A DNA stretch of 56,936 bases from contig JALEPL010000008.1 in NCBI GenBank assembly GCA_022766245.1, forward strand, positions 1 to 56,936. Reading direction: 5' to 3'. The first letter of the stretch is position 1, and each line of letters begins with the position of its first letter. The notes under the pieces are model-generated. The model saw only the letters and a program-made list of their open reading frames with translations. It was not told where the DNA came from and searched no databases. Positions 40,933 through 49,324 of the stretch are shown here, piece by piece. The translations under genes and the position numbers were made by a program. Origin of the DNA: Lachnospiraceae bacterium. GTDB lineage: Bacteria > Bacillota > Clostridia > Lachnospirales > Lachnospiraceae.

Positions 40933-42735
40933 TTAATCTTTCTTCTTTTTATATGTGTAGGTCAGCGGCGTCTGGTACACATCCTCATAAATCTCTTTCC
41001 ATACCCGATAGTTATCCATCATCATATCCTTGGCATTCTCCGACTTGGACTTCTTTTTGTCGGGATAGATGGGCTTACCGATATGAATGGTGTACTCCTG
41101 CACATAGAATCCGTCACTGTCTAATACATCACTGTCTTTCATGGTAATAAAGCACGGAAGCACAGGCACATTGTTCTGCGCTGCCATGATAAACCCACCC
41201 TTTTTCAATGGCTTCGGCTTGCGATAGTTCCACCACATACTCTGCTCCGGATAAATCAGCACGAAATGGCCTTTCTGCAGCAGGATATTGACTGCCTGCA
41301 AAAATTTCTTCATGGTATCGTGGTTTGAGCTAAGCGGCAGTGTATTACAATTTCGCATCAGGTATCCATAAAATCCGGGGAAGCTGGTATAGTTTCCTTC
41401 CTTGATAATACGATAGAGCTTTCTGCCGGGCTGTTTTGCCTTCTCGTAGGCAATCTGAACTGCAAAACTGTCAAATGCATTGAAATGGTTACAGGTGATA
41501 ATCGCTCCGCTTTTTAAGCTGTTGAAGTTCTCAATGCCCACCACATCCTTGATGATCAGCTGTTTCCTACGGATCATATCGTTCATAAACCAGCGCGCCA
41601 CTTTGAATGCATTTCTGGTACGCATTTTTGCTTTAAACCCTCTGCGGTAGTAATCGATATCCTCCGGTTTTAATTCTTTGGACGGCGGATCCTCCTCCAC
41701 GTCCTCGTCGAATCTGCCTTCCCGCTCATACTGTTCGATCTTACTTAATACCACGCGGCGGGACAGAGACTGATTCTCGTTGCTGCCGTAAAGCTTCACG
41801 TAGTTATTGTCTTTCTTGATTTCATTCACTGCCAGATCCAGCAGCCGCTGTCCGGACAGACGGTCTTCCTCTCGCTGCTCATCCGTATACTCCCGAAGTA
41901 CCTTACGAATTTGTTCATAACAAGGTGTTTCCTTCGCATAGCTCCAGAAATATTCTGCAAGCTGTCCATCTTCATAGTGCCATGGCTTTGCTGCCAGATT
42001 GTAGTGAATGAGGCAGATATCCTCTTCCCGGCACATGAGCCGACCCACTGCCTGCACATTCCATTTATCCTCCAGCCAGAGTACTTTATCCTTGCAGATG
42101 ATGTTCAGATAATCCTGATCCTGCGCCACCACAAACGTGTAGGTATTGACCAGCTCCACAAACTGTTTTAATACTTTATTCTTCCGAAATGCCTTACAGT
42201 TAATCAATACCACACCGGCGTTGAAATAGGATTTTCTGGAAATACCCAACACTTCCTCGGCGTAGTCTCCAAAGGTATTCGTCTGACCCACCACCTGGTC
42301 CCTGACACCACCAATATATGCCTCTCCCAGATCGTGATTGTACAGTTCCGAAATATCGCCCAGCACTACAGTGTCACTGTCAACATAGATGGCCTTGTCA
42401 TAGTAAGGAAACATCTCTGACAAAAACAGCCGATAATAGGTTGTCATGGAATAGTAATCCCGAAGAGGGAGTTTTTTCTCAATCTCTTTTATACGGTCTG
42501 ACACGTTGTCAAATGTAATACGGAAATTATGATTTTCCATTTGTTTCACTGCAGCCATTTTTTCTGCAGAGATATCGGTGTTCAGAACATGGATATGATA
42601 CTGATACTTTTTCGATGCATTTTTCATCATGGAATGAATGGTCACCACCATATACTGTACGAATTTATCATCACAGGCAAAAAAGATCGGTATCTCATGA
42701 TGCTGTTTCAGTCCAAATTTTTTCTTCATGTTCAT
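40933..42735 (-). CDS. GT8 glycosyltransferase fused to a PlsC-type acyltransferase
   Basis: A 600-residue two-domain enzyme. Residues 15-270 are a family-8 glycosyltransferase with the DxD motif in YVDSDTVV, SYFNAGVVLINC and the C-terminal HY-x-x-AAKPWHY block. Residues about 380-600 are a lysophospholipid acyltransferase domain with HX4D (CNHFNAFDSF) and YPEQSMWW in place of the usual EGTR block. A sugar-transferring and an acyl-transferring activity on one chain suggest synthesis of an acylated glycolipid or modification of a membrane polymer. Its start overlaps the upstream GT8 gene by 41 bases. Confidence 0.85.
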   Translation of the reverse strand: MNMKKKFGLKQHHEIPIFFACDDKFVQYMVVTIHSMMKNASKKYQYHIHVLNTDISAEKMAAVKQMENHNFRITFDNVSDRIKEIEKKLPLRDYYSMTTYYRLFLSEMFPYYDKAIYVDSDTVVLGDISELYNHDLGEAYIGGVRDQVVGQTNTFGDYAEEVLGISRKSYFNAGVVLINCKAFRKNKVLKQFVELVNTYTFVVAQDQDYLNIICKDKVLWLEDKWNVQAVGRLMCREEDICLIHYNLAAKPWHYEDGQLAEYFWSYAKETPCYEQIRKVLREYTDEQREEDRLSGQRLLDLAVNEIKKDNNYVKLYGSNENQSLSRRVVLSKIEQYEREGRFDEDVEEDPPSKELKPEDIDYYRRGFKAKMRTRNAFKVARWFMNDMIRRKQLIIKDVVGIENFNSLKSGAIITCNHFNAFDSFAVQIAYEKAKQPGRKLYRIIKEGNYTSFPGFYGYLMRNCNTLPLSSNHDTMKKFLQAVNILLQKGHFVLIYPEQSMWWNYRKPKPLKKGGFIMAAQNNVPVLPCFITMKDSDVLDSDGFYVQEYTIHIGKPIYPDKKKSKSENAKDMMMDNYRVWKEIYEDVYQTPLTYTYKKKKD

Positions 42736-43549
42736 ACAATCCTTTCAAATATAAATATTCATAAATAACATCATCAAACTGCGTATATCCAAATGCACGG
42801 TACATCTGACTCACATTCCACTGCTTGATGTTGGCAGTGTGTGGATAGGGCAGGTAAAATAATCGCTTGGAAAAATGTCGCACCACAGTGCTCTCATGCA
42901 AAAATTTCTGATCGTTGAATTTCTGGGGCAGCATTTTTTTTCGGGTGGTACTGCGATACAGTGCACTCTGATCTGCAAAAAGCAGCTTTTTCGTCTTAAT
43001 CAAGTTCCTCGCCTTTTCAAAGAGACCGGTGCTCTTCGCTTCCTTCATATTAAACAGCAGCACACCCGCATTGATATAGTTGGGATTGAGCAGATATTTT
43101 CCATAATGGTCTCTGGCCGCTGCGTACTCATAGCCCTCCACATCCGTGTCATACAAAAGTACAATATCACGATTGAAGAGGATATCCACATCCAGATACA
43201 GAATCTTCTCCGGAATCTCCGGAATCAAATCCATAAAAAGCCGGAGCAAGGTGTAGGGGGAGCAATATGCCTGCTCATTGGGACAGTTTGCAAACTCCTG
43301 CGCGTACAATTCACTCACATCCAGCTTCACCACACGATTTTCCTGATGATAGGTCTGAGCCACCTGCTGGAGAAAAGCAATCTGTCTATCCGTCATGGCA
43401 GTGTACTCCGGTTTGATATGGGACACATCCATGGTCATGACATAGACACAGAATGGCTCTTTTGTCTGCGTCCGCTTAAAAATGGACAGCATACAGGTCA
43501 GCACTCCGTCAAATACTTTCTCATTCCCCGAAAATAGTATATTTATCAT
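42695..43549 (-). CDS. Family-8 glycosyltransferase
   Basis: A 284-residue GT8 enzyme with ILFSGNEKVFDGVLTCMLSI at the N terminus, the nucleotide-sugar DxD motif in ILYLDVDILF, and YINAGVLLFNM. It probably transfers galactose or glucose from a UDP-sugar with retention of configuration. It lies between two acyltransferase-encoding genes in a tight operon: it starts directly after the stop of the PlsC-like gene and overlaps the fusion gene by 41 bases. Confidence 0.85.
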   Translation of the reverse strand: MINILFSGNEKVFDGVLTCMLSIFKRTQTKEPFCVYVMTMDVSHIKPEYTAMTDRQIAFLQQVAQTYHQENRVVKLDVSELYAQEFANCPNEQAYCSPYTLLRLFMDLIPEIPEKILYLDVDILFNRDIVLLYDTDVEGYEYAAARDHYGKYLLNPNYINAGVLLFNMKEAKSTGLFEKARNLIKTKKLLFADQSALYRSTTRKKMLPQKFNDQKFLHESTVVRHFSKRLFYLPYPHTANIKQWNVSQMYRAFGYTQFDDVIYEYLYLKGLYEHEEKIWTETAS

Positions 43550-44338
43550 TTATCTTTTATCACCTTCTGAATCCGCCTTCACATAGCGGATTAACTCAAC
43601 ATTATTATTTTCACTGCGCTTTTTCATAGTCTCATAAACCTGATCCCGCAGCAGTTTCCGCTGCTCTTTGGCATTCCGGCTCTCATCCGCCCGGAAGGGG
43701 CCGTCCACATAGGTAACAATCTGGGGCGTATTACTGTTTTTCCATTTCTGATAGGTGTTGGTAAAACAATACACCGGTGCCTTCTGCTTCACCGGATAGG
43801 AAAAGGAATTATCCGTAAACGCCCGGATTCCGGTGTAGTAGGGCCAGATATGTGCCTCCGGATATATATGTATGCACTCGCCTTTCTCGATATGAGAACG
43901 AATGGAACGGGTGAAATTCTTCATTCCCTCCATATCATCCGGCAGGGGCAATGCGCCCAGACAGGGAGTGATCCGTCCTAAAACCGGCATGGAAACGTTA
44001 TTGGGATGAACGATCACATAGACTCCCTTCGGCTTTGCCACCATGGTGGGAATCAATGCATCCGCCAGCGCATGGGTGTGGTTTCCATAGAGAAAAATCC
44101 CCTGGGTCCCCGCCTCCTTCAGGCACTCACCATTCACAATCTTGTGATGGAATTTTACTTTCAAAAACAGACTGGCCAAAGGCTTTGCCACCACATCATA
44201 CCAGAAAAAACGTCCGATTTTTCTCATGCATCCACCATCATAACGATAACTGCCATCGATGTGTTTTGGTGTAATCTTCGCCGTGGAAAATTCATCATTG
44301 AGTTCGTCCTGATAATATCGAATCTGCGGTTCTGCCAT
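43550..44338 (-). CDS. PlsC-like 1-acylglycerol-3-phosphate acyltransferase family protein
   Basis: A 262-residue acyltransferase-fold protein. The catalytic block reads FLYGNHTHALADALIP, with H and D six positions apart (HX5D) instead of the canonical HX4D, and the glycerol-phosphate block is IHIYPEAHIWPYYTGIR. The same variant blocks occur, from memory, in other Lachnospiraceae PlsC-like proteins, so it is probably active. The start at 44338 has GGAAGGG upstream; the longer frame to 44422 is encoded by the MITE. It is the first gene of the glycolipid-type operon. Confidence 0.78.
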   Translation of the reverse strand: MAEPQIRYYQDELNDEFSTAKITPKHIDGSYRYDGGCMRKIGRFFWYDVVAKPLASLFLKVKFHHKIVNGECLKEAGTQGIFLYGNHTHALADALIPTMVAKPKGVYVIVHPNNVSMPVLGRITPCLGALPLPDDMEGMKNFTRSIRSHIEKGECIHIYPEAHIWPYYTGIRAFTDNSFSYPVKQKAPVYCFTNTYQKWKNSNTPQIVTYVDGPFRADESRNAKEQRKLLRDQVYETMKKRSENNNVELIRYVKADSEGDKR

Positions 44339-44363
44339 GTATACCCTTCCTTGTACAAATGTT

Positions 44364-44564
44364 TGGATAACGTATCTGTTCAGAACAGGCCGGATCACTT
44401 GCTGATGAGGCCGTAAGAACATGATTCAACTGCAAGCAAAGTCTACGCTTCGCTTCGGTCGGTGTTGAACAGGTGCCACTGGCACCTAACACCCCATCGG
44501 CGTAGCCGATTTTCATGGGTTTTCGAATCATATCTGTGAAGGTACTGAACAGATACCGGATAAC
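44364..44564 (+). mobile_element. MITE copy 2 (185 bp) with target duplication
   Basis: The element 44372-44556 has perfect 12-bp inverted ends GTATCTGTTCAG and CTGAACAGATAC. GGATAAC is directly repeated at 44365-44371 and 44558-44564; as 8-mers the flanks are TGGATAAC and CGGATAAC. Its sequence is the reverse complement of copy 1 at 10937-11120 with few changes. It stands just upstream of the PlsC-like gene. No gene is seen in the rest of 44339-44839 apart from the promoter and structured repeat listed below. Confidence 0.85.
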
Positions 44565-44623
44565 TAAAAAGGAGTATACTATAAGAAAAAGCTTTTTTCA
44601 ATCAAACAAATAAACTTTTGGGT

Positions 44624-44665
44624 TTGTTTTCTCCTTCCCATCTGCTATAATCAGAACATGAGTTC
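44624..44665 (+). promoter_or_regulatory. Promoter with SOS-type LexA operator
   Basis: TTGTTT (44624-44629), 16 bases, TATAAT (44646-44651), then GAACATGAGTTC (44654-44665), which fits the Gram-positive LexA box core GAAC-N4-GTTC and lies at the start site. It would place the downstream Y-family polymerase under DNA-damage control. Confidence 0.7.
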
Positions 44666-44720
44666 GCAGGTTGTAACTGTTCTGTAGGCATGTGCATTTC
44701 CTGCGGATGTAAATAAAGGT

Positions 44721-44821
44721 AGTGTAAAGTCAAATATAAAACAGACACAAGGCTTTGTCCTCAAAGCAGTGCGCAGTGACCTTTAAGGACGTATACGTCA
44801 CCTGCGGTGACACCTCGTGTC
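44721..44821 (+). repeat. Structured dispersed repeat, full copy C (inverted orientation)
   Basis: The outer arms, read as the reverse complement, are GACACGAGGT and GCCTTGTGTC, which pair over ten positions using two G-U pairs. The first inner hairpin is again GTCACCGCAGGTGAC, and the second is TCCTTAAAG/CTTTGAGGA. Compared with copy B several stem positions changed on both sides. The tail AGTGTAAAGTCAAATAT is at 44721-44737. It lies in the leader of the polymerase gene. Confidence 0.8.
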
Positions 44822-44839
44822 AAAAAATGGAGGTGTGGA

Positions 44840-46168
44840 ATGGAACGCACGATTTTTCATATTGATGTGAATTCTGCTTTTCTCAGCTGGACAGCTGTAG
44901 ATATGTTAGAACATGGAGAGACGTTGGATATCCGCACCATCCCCTCTATCATCGGCGGGGATTCTGCCAGCCGTCACGGCATCGTACTGGCAAAGTCCGT
45001 ACCGGCCAAGGCCTACGGTATCGTCACGGCTGAGACGGTGGCAAGTGCTTTTCGCAAATGTCCCATCCTAAAAAGCTATTCCCCGGATCACAGGATGTAT
45101 CAGCGCCGCAGCCGGGAAATGATGAGTCTGCTTAGAAATTACACGGATGATATCCAGCAATTGTCGGTGAATGAATGTTTTCTGGACTTTACGCCCATCT
45201 CCCATCAGTATGAATCACCCATGGCTGCTGCTACCATCATAAAGGAGGAAATCAAATCCCGCCTGGGATTCACCGTGAATATCGGCATCGCCCCCAATAA
45301 GCTTCTGGCAAAAATGGCCAGCGACTTCACGAAACCAGACCGGATCCACACCCTTTACCCGGATGAGATTCCCGGTAAGATGTGGCCGCTCTCCGTGGAC
45401 GATCTCTACATGGTGGGGCACTCCAGTGCCACCCGCCTAAAGTCCTTAGGAATCCGCACCATCGGGGAACTGGCTGCCACAGACCCGGAATATTTAAAAC
45501 AGGAATTTAAGAGCCATGGTCAGCTCATGTGGGAATATGCCAACGGGATTGCTGACAATCAGGTAATAACCGAGAAGCGGGAAGAGAAAAGTATCGGGAA
45601 TTCCACCACAGTAAGCCATGATGTGACCACTGCGGAGGAGGCGAAGCGGATCCTGCTCGCCCTGTCGGACTCTGTGTCGGCCCGACTGCGCAAAAGCGAG
45701 ATGCTGGCTCAGAGCATTACGGTAGAAATCAAGTACAGCGACTTCACCAACAACTCCCACCAGATGGGACTCCTATCCCCCACCAACATCACCTCCACCA
45801 TTTACGACACCGCCTGCACACTCTTCGATACTCTGTGGAACGGACAGCCCATCCGACTGTTGGGCGTGCGCTCCGCAAAACTGCTACATACAGATGCTCC
45901 CGTGCAACTGTCCTTATTTGATATGATGGAGACTACTGTCTCTTCATCCGGTGTTATTGATAATAAGAATTCACTCATTCCCAATGAAGAAGATAACATG
46001 CAGCGCAAACATAGTACACTGCCTCCTGCAAATCCTACAGAAAAAAAATCCAGCTACGTCCCTTCCCAACAGAAGTTACAGCAACTGGATCATGCCATCG
46101 ATTCCATCCGAACCCGCTACGGCGACACTGCCTTGGTTCGCGGGAGCTCTTTACTAGATAAAAAATAA
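44840..46168 (+). CDS. Y-family DNA polymerase (DinB/UmuC-like) with altered catalytic residue
   Basis: A 442-residue translesion-polymerase homologue. Palm motifs: D9 in FHIDVNSAFLSW, the GIVLAKSVPAKAYGI block, and SVNECFLDFT at 109-118, where the family normally has S-x-D-E. The second metal-binding Asp is Asn (N111), while Glu112 is kept. A helix-hairpin-helix region (about 190-230) and little-finger domain follow, then a QLSLFDM motif at about 365 (beta-clamp-binding type) and a polar C-terminal tail. The start at 44840 has GGAGGTG upstream. The SOS-type promoter suggests damage induction. Polymerase activity is doubtful if N111 is real. Confidence 0.85.
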   Translation: MERTIFHIDVNSAFLSWTAVDMLEHGETLDIRTIPSIIGGDSASRHGIVLAKSVPAKAYGIVTAETVASAFRKCPILKSYSPDHRMYQRRSREMMSLLRNYTDDIQQLSVNECFLDFTPISHQYESPMAAATIIKEEIKSRLGFTVNIGIAPNKLLAKMASDFTKPDRIHTLYPDEIPGKMWPLSVDDLYMVGHSSATRLKSLGIRTIGELAATDPEYLKQEFKSHGQLMWEYANGIADNQVITEKREEKSIGNSTTVSHDVTTAEEAKRILLALSDSVSARLRKSEMLAQSITVEIKYSDFTNNSHQMGLLSPTNITSTIYDTACTLFDTLWNGQPIRLLGVRSAKLLHTDAPVQLSLFDMMETTVSSSGVIDNKNSLIPNEEDNMQRKHSTLPPANPTEKKSSYVPSQQKLQQLDHAIDSIRTRYGDTALVRGSSLLDKK

Positions 46169-46259
46169 CTCCCTTTTCGGATTTGTGTTTCTGAGAATGA
46201 ATTTTGCTATTTTATTGCAGACCTGATTGTACGAGTACCACTTCGTTCCGGCAAGAGAG

Positions 46260-47078
46260 TTATCTTATTCTTTTTCTCCCGTAGAGGTATGTGAACAAGT
46301 AAATCAGCGCCGCCACAATGACAATGGTCGGTCCGGTGGCTACATTCGTAAAATACGAAATCACCAGCCCCAGGAATCCGGAAAACATGGAGAATAAAAT
46401 AGAAAAGAAATGGTATTCCCGCATATTCACCGAAATATTACGACTGCTGGCTGCCGGCAGGATCAAAAGCGCATTGATAATCAGGATTCCCACCCATTTG
46501 ATAGAAAGCATAACAATCAGTGCGATAAATACTGCAAACACATTCTCCAGCAGTTTCACCGGAATACGACGGCTTTTGGCCAGCGTAGGATGCAGGCTGA
46601 TAGCGTTCAACCGGTTAAAGGCTACAAACCAGAAAATCATTGTAGCACCAAAGATTATGATAAGATAAATGATTTCGCTCGGTGTGATGCTCAAAATGTC
46701 TCCCACCAACAGGCTGGAATATTTGCTGAAGTTCCCACCCTTTGACAGGATGGCCAGACCAATGGCGATACTGGCAGAGGAAAAAACCGAGATGATCGTA
46801 TCTCTGGAAGCAGTGGCACGGCTGCTGATATAGTTCAAAAGCAATGCAAAAAGTACCGCAAAAATCAGCATGGGAATGGTGGTATCCACCGCTCCGAATA
46901 CTACACCCAGTGCGATTCCCGTCAGGGCAGAATGCCCAAGTGCATCAGAAAAAAATGCCATTTTATTATTCACGATCATGGTTCCTAACAGCCCGAACAG
47001 GGGCGTGATAATCAGCACTGCCAGAAAGGCATTGCGCATAAAACCATAGAACCACCATTCTGTAAAAAATGTCAACAT
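46260..47078 (-). CDS. Metal ABC importer permease (ZnuB/MntC-like)
   Basis: A 272-residue permease with eight to nine helices of the ABC-3 family (NKMAFFSDALGHSALTGIAL near the N terminus; KWVGILIINALLILPAASSR in the coupling region). It forms the membrane channel of a zinc- or manganese-type importer with the ATPase and binding protein encoded just upstream. It overlaps the ATPase gene by seven bases and is the last gene of a series that begins at tig or clpX. No Zur, Fur or MntR gene or clear operator is seen. Confidence 0.88.
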   Translation of the reverse strand: MLTFFTEWWFYGFMRNAFLAVLIITPLFGLLGTMIVNNKMAFFSDALGHSALTGIALGVVFGAVDTTIPMLIFAVLFALLLNYISSRATASRDTIISVFSSASIAIGLAILSKGGNFSKYSSLLVGDILSITPSEIIYLIIIFGATMIFWFVAFNRLNAISLHPTLAKSRRIPVKLLENVFAVFIALIVMLSIKWVGILIINALLILPAASSRNISVNMREYHFFSILFSMFSGFLGLVISYFTNVATGPTIVIVAALIYLFTYLYGRKRIR

Positions 47079-47839
47079 CGTGTGCCTCCTTCGTTCCTGT
47101 CATTCCCAATCTCAGAGAACGTCTTTTGAAAGGCTTCGCTGCGATATACTTCTTTCACACTGCCCTGGCAGAGAATCTGATGATTCAAAAGCACTACCTG
47201 GTCTGCATACTTCTTCACATAATCCAGATCATGGGAAATCAGAATCACCGCCATGTCAAAATTTTCCTTCAAATAAGCGATCTGCTGATAGAAAAGCTCC
47301 ATTCCATTCTGGTCGATACCGGATACCGGTTCATCCAGCAAAAGCAGGTTTGGCCGGTCCATCACTGCCATGGATAAAAGTACACGCTGCAACTGTCCTC
47401 CGGAAAGATTACATACCTGTTTATCAATCAAATCCTCAGCATCAAACACAGCCAGATTTTCTTTTATGTCCTCGTATATACTTTTTTTCTTTGCAAAAAA
47501 AACAGGAAAACGATAATGATAGCTGGCAATCATGTCATAGACACTCACCGGAGTCGACTTCTCTACATTCAGACTCTGGGGAACATAGCCAATCTTCATT
47601 TTCTGGACTTTTCCATTCTCATGATCCTTGAACTCGATGGTTCCTGTATGGGGAATATCTCCTACAATGGCCCGAATCAATGTGGACTTTCCCGCACCGT
47701 TTTTTCCAATCACCGCTGTCACCGTGCCACAGTGAATGTGCAGATTAATATGGGACAGAATCTCATTCTCTCCCAGTTTCACTCCCAGCTCCTGTATCTT
47801 GATACAGTGCAGACCGCAAGGCTTTATCAGCTTTCTCAT
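47072..47839 (-). CDS. Metal ABC importer ATPase (ZnuC-like)
   Basis: A 255-residue ATPase with Walker A GKNGAGKSTL, signature LSGGQLQRVLL and Walker B LLLLDEPVSGID. The insert IEFKDHENGKVQKMKIGYVPQ is usual for the ZnuC/MntB group. It overlaps its neighbours on both sides (four and seven bases). It supplies energy to the 46260-47078 permease. Confidence 0.9.
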   Translation of the reverse strand: MRKLIKPCGLHCIKIQELGVKLGENEILSHINLHIHCGTVTAVIGKNGAGKSTLIRAIVGDIPHTGTIEFKDHENGKVQKMKIGYVPQSLNVEKSTPVSVYDMIASYHYRFPVFFAKKKSIYEDIKENLAVFDAEDLIDKQVCNLSGGQLQRVLLSMAVMDRPNLLLLDEPVSGIDQNGMELFYQQIAYLKENFDMAVILISHDLDYVKKYADQVVLLNHQILCQGSVKEVYRSEAFQKTFSEIGNDRNEGGTRC

Positions 47840-48726
47840 GGATTCAAAGCCTCCTTTAATATGTGAATGTTTTCTTCCATTCCATTCAGATAACTATCCG
47901 CCTCGTAGTCCCCCCGAGTCAGCGAATCCAGATAGTAAACCGTGGCATCTGTCTCCTTTTCCACGGTATCTCCCATAGACTTTCCATAAAGCTCCTCTGC
48001 CAACACAATGCGGATATTGTGGGAGTTGATTTCATCCACCAGCTCGGCCACTTCCCCGGCACTAATCTGGCGTTCTTCGTCCAAATCCATGGAATAGACT
48101 ACCTCCATTCCATACTCTTTGGCTACATAATCATAAGCCTCGTGGAAAATGATGATTTTCTCCCCTTCGGCACTTTCTTTCAGTTCCTGAGCCTCCTCCA
48201 TCAGATGCTCCAGCTTATGCAGGTAGGTGTGTGCGTTGGTTTCATAAGTCTCTGCATGAATCGGATCAATTTCACAAAGCGCATCGCAGATATGCTCCAC
48301 CTGTTTGGAATAATCAGAAATATTCATCCATGCATGGGCATTATCATCCAGCAGTTCCAGGCCATCACAGGCATTGATAATATCCAGATTTTCATAGGAA
48401 TCTGCCACATCAGACAGGAAAGACTCGATGCCTCCTCCGTTTACCACAAAAACATCCGCAGTGGACAAAAGCTTCATATCTGCCGGTGTAAGCTGATAAT
48501 CATGGAGACAGCCTGTCTGAGGCTCACTGAGATTAGAAAGTTTGACACCTTCTGTGTCCCCCACGATATTTAACGTGGCAATATACATAGGATAAAAAGA
48601 GGTCACAATGGAGATTTCCTGATCTGCCGGAGTGCCCTCATAATACGTGTATACTTTTGTGAAGCCCATTCCTGCCAGCAGCATAGCCACTAGCAGAATG
48701 GTTACAAATAAATATTTATTCTTCAT
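47836..48726 (-). CDS. Metal-binding protein of ABC importer (ZnuA-like), membrane-tethered
   Basis: A 296-residue cluster A-I solute-binding protein. Metal-ligand histidines are visible in LHDYQLTPADM, DDNAHAWMN and IIIFHEAYDY, with a later Glu/Asp. These are the features of Zn/Mn-binding ZnuA/TroA proteins. The N-terminal hydrophobic segment (KYLFVTILLVAMLLAGMGF) has no lipobox cysteine, so the protein would remain as an uncleaved membrane anchor or be secreted, which is unusual for a Gram-positive. The start at 48726 lies within the end of engB (11-base overlap). Confidence 0.85.
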   Translation of the reverse strand: MKNKYLFVTILLVAMLLAGMGFTKVYTYYEGTPADQEISIVTSFYPMYIATLNIVGDTEGVKLSNLSEPQTGCLHDYQLTPADMKLLSTADVFVVNGGGIESFLSDVADSYENLDIINACDGLELLDDNAHAWMNISDYSKQVEHICDALCEIDPIHAETYETNAHTYLHKLEHLMEEAQELKESAEGEKIIIFHEAYDYVAKEYGMEVVYSMDLDEERQISAGEVAELVDEINSHNIRIVLAEELYGKSMGDTVEKETDATVYYLDSLTRGDYEADSYLNGMEENIHILKEALNP

Positions 48727-49309
48727 AGCCAATCGCCTCGTCCATCAGTTCCCAAATTTCATCTCTGCCCTGTTTTGTGGTGGCAGAAAAAGGAATTATT
48801 GTAGTGCCCGACTTTACCTTCAGCCCCTCACGAATCGCCTTCACACATTTGCTCACCTGACTACGCTTAATCTTGTCCAGCTTAGTGGCAATAATAATGG
48901 GATCGTAACCCTGATTGATGATCCAGTCATACATCATCTTATCATTGGCGGAAGGATCATGACGAATATCGATCAGCAGGAACACCCGGCGGAGCTGTTT
49001 CGAGCCGTGGAGATAATTTTCAATCATTTTCCCCCACTTGACCTTCTCACTTTCCGGCACATTGGCATAGCCATATCCCGGCAAATCCACCAGATACATC
49101 AAATCATTGATATTGTAAAAATTAATGGTCTGGGTCTTTCCCGGCTGGGAAGAAGTGCGTGCCAGAGACTTCCGGTTCATCAGTGCATTGATGAGGGAGG
49201 ACTTGCCCACGTTTGACTTTCCGGCAAATGCCACCTCCGGCAATGTATTTTCCGGAAGCTTGCTGGTGATTCCGCACACGGTTTCCAGACTGACCTGTTT
49301 GATAACCAT
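48716..49309 (-). CDS. engB: Ribosome-biogenesis GTPase EngB (YsxC/YihA)
   Basis: A 197-residue GTPase for large-subunit assembly. G1 GKSNVGKSSL, G2/G3 DLPGYGYA, G4 TKLDK and G5 SATTKQG are present, with the family block QPGKTQTINFY. Length is normal. It lies 15 bases after lon, the usual order in Clostridia (clpX-lon-engB), and its last bases overlap the metal-binding protein gene. Confidence 0.93.
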   Translation of the reverse strand: MVIKQVSLETVCGITSKLPENTLPEVAFAGKSNVGKSSLINALMNRKSLARTSSQPGKTQTINFYNINDLMYLVDLPGYGYANVPESEKVKWGKMIENYLHGSKQLRRVFLLIDIRHDPSANDKMMYDWIINQGYDPIIIATKLDKIKRSQVSKCVKAIREGLKVKSGTTIIPFSATTKQGRDEIWELMDEAIGYEE

Positions 49310-49324
49310 TTCCTGACTCCTTCT

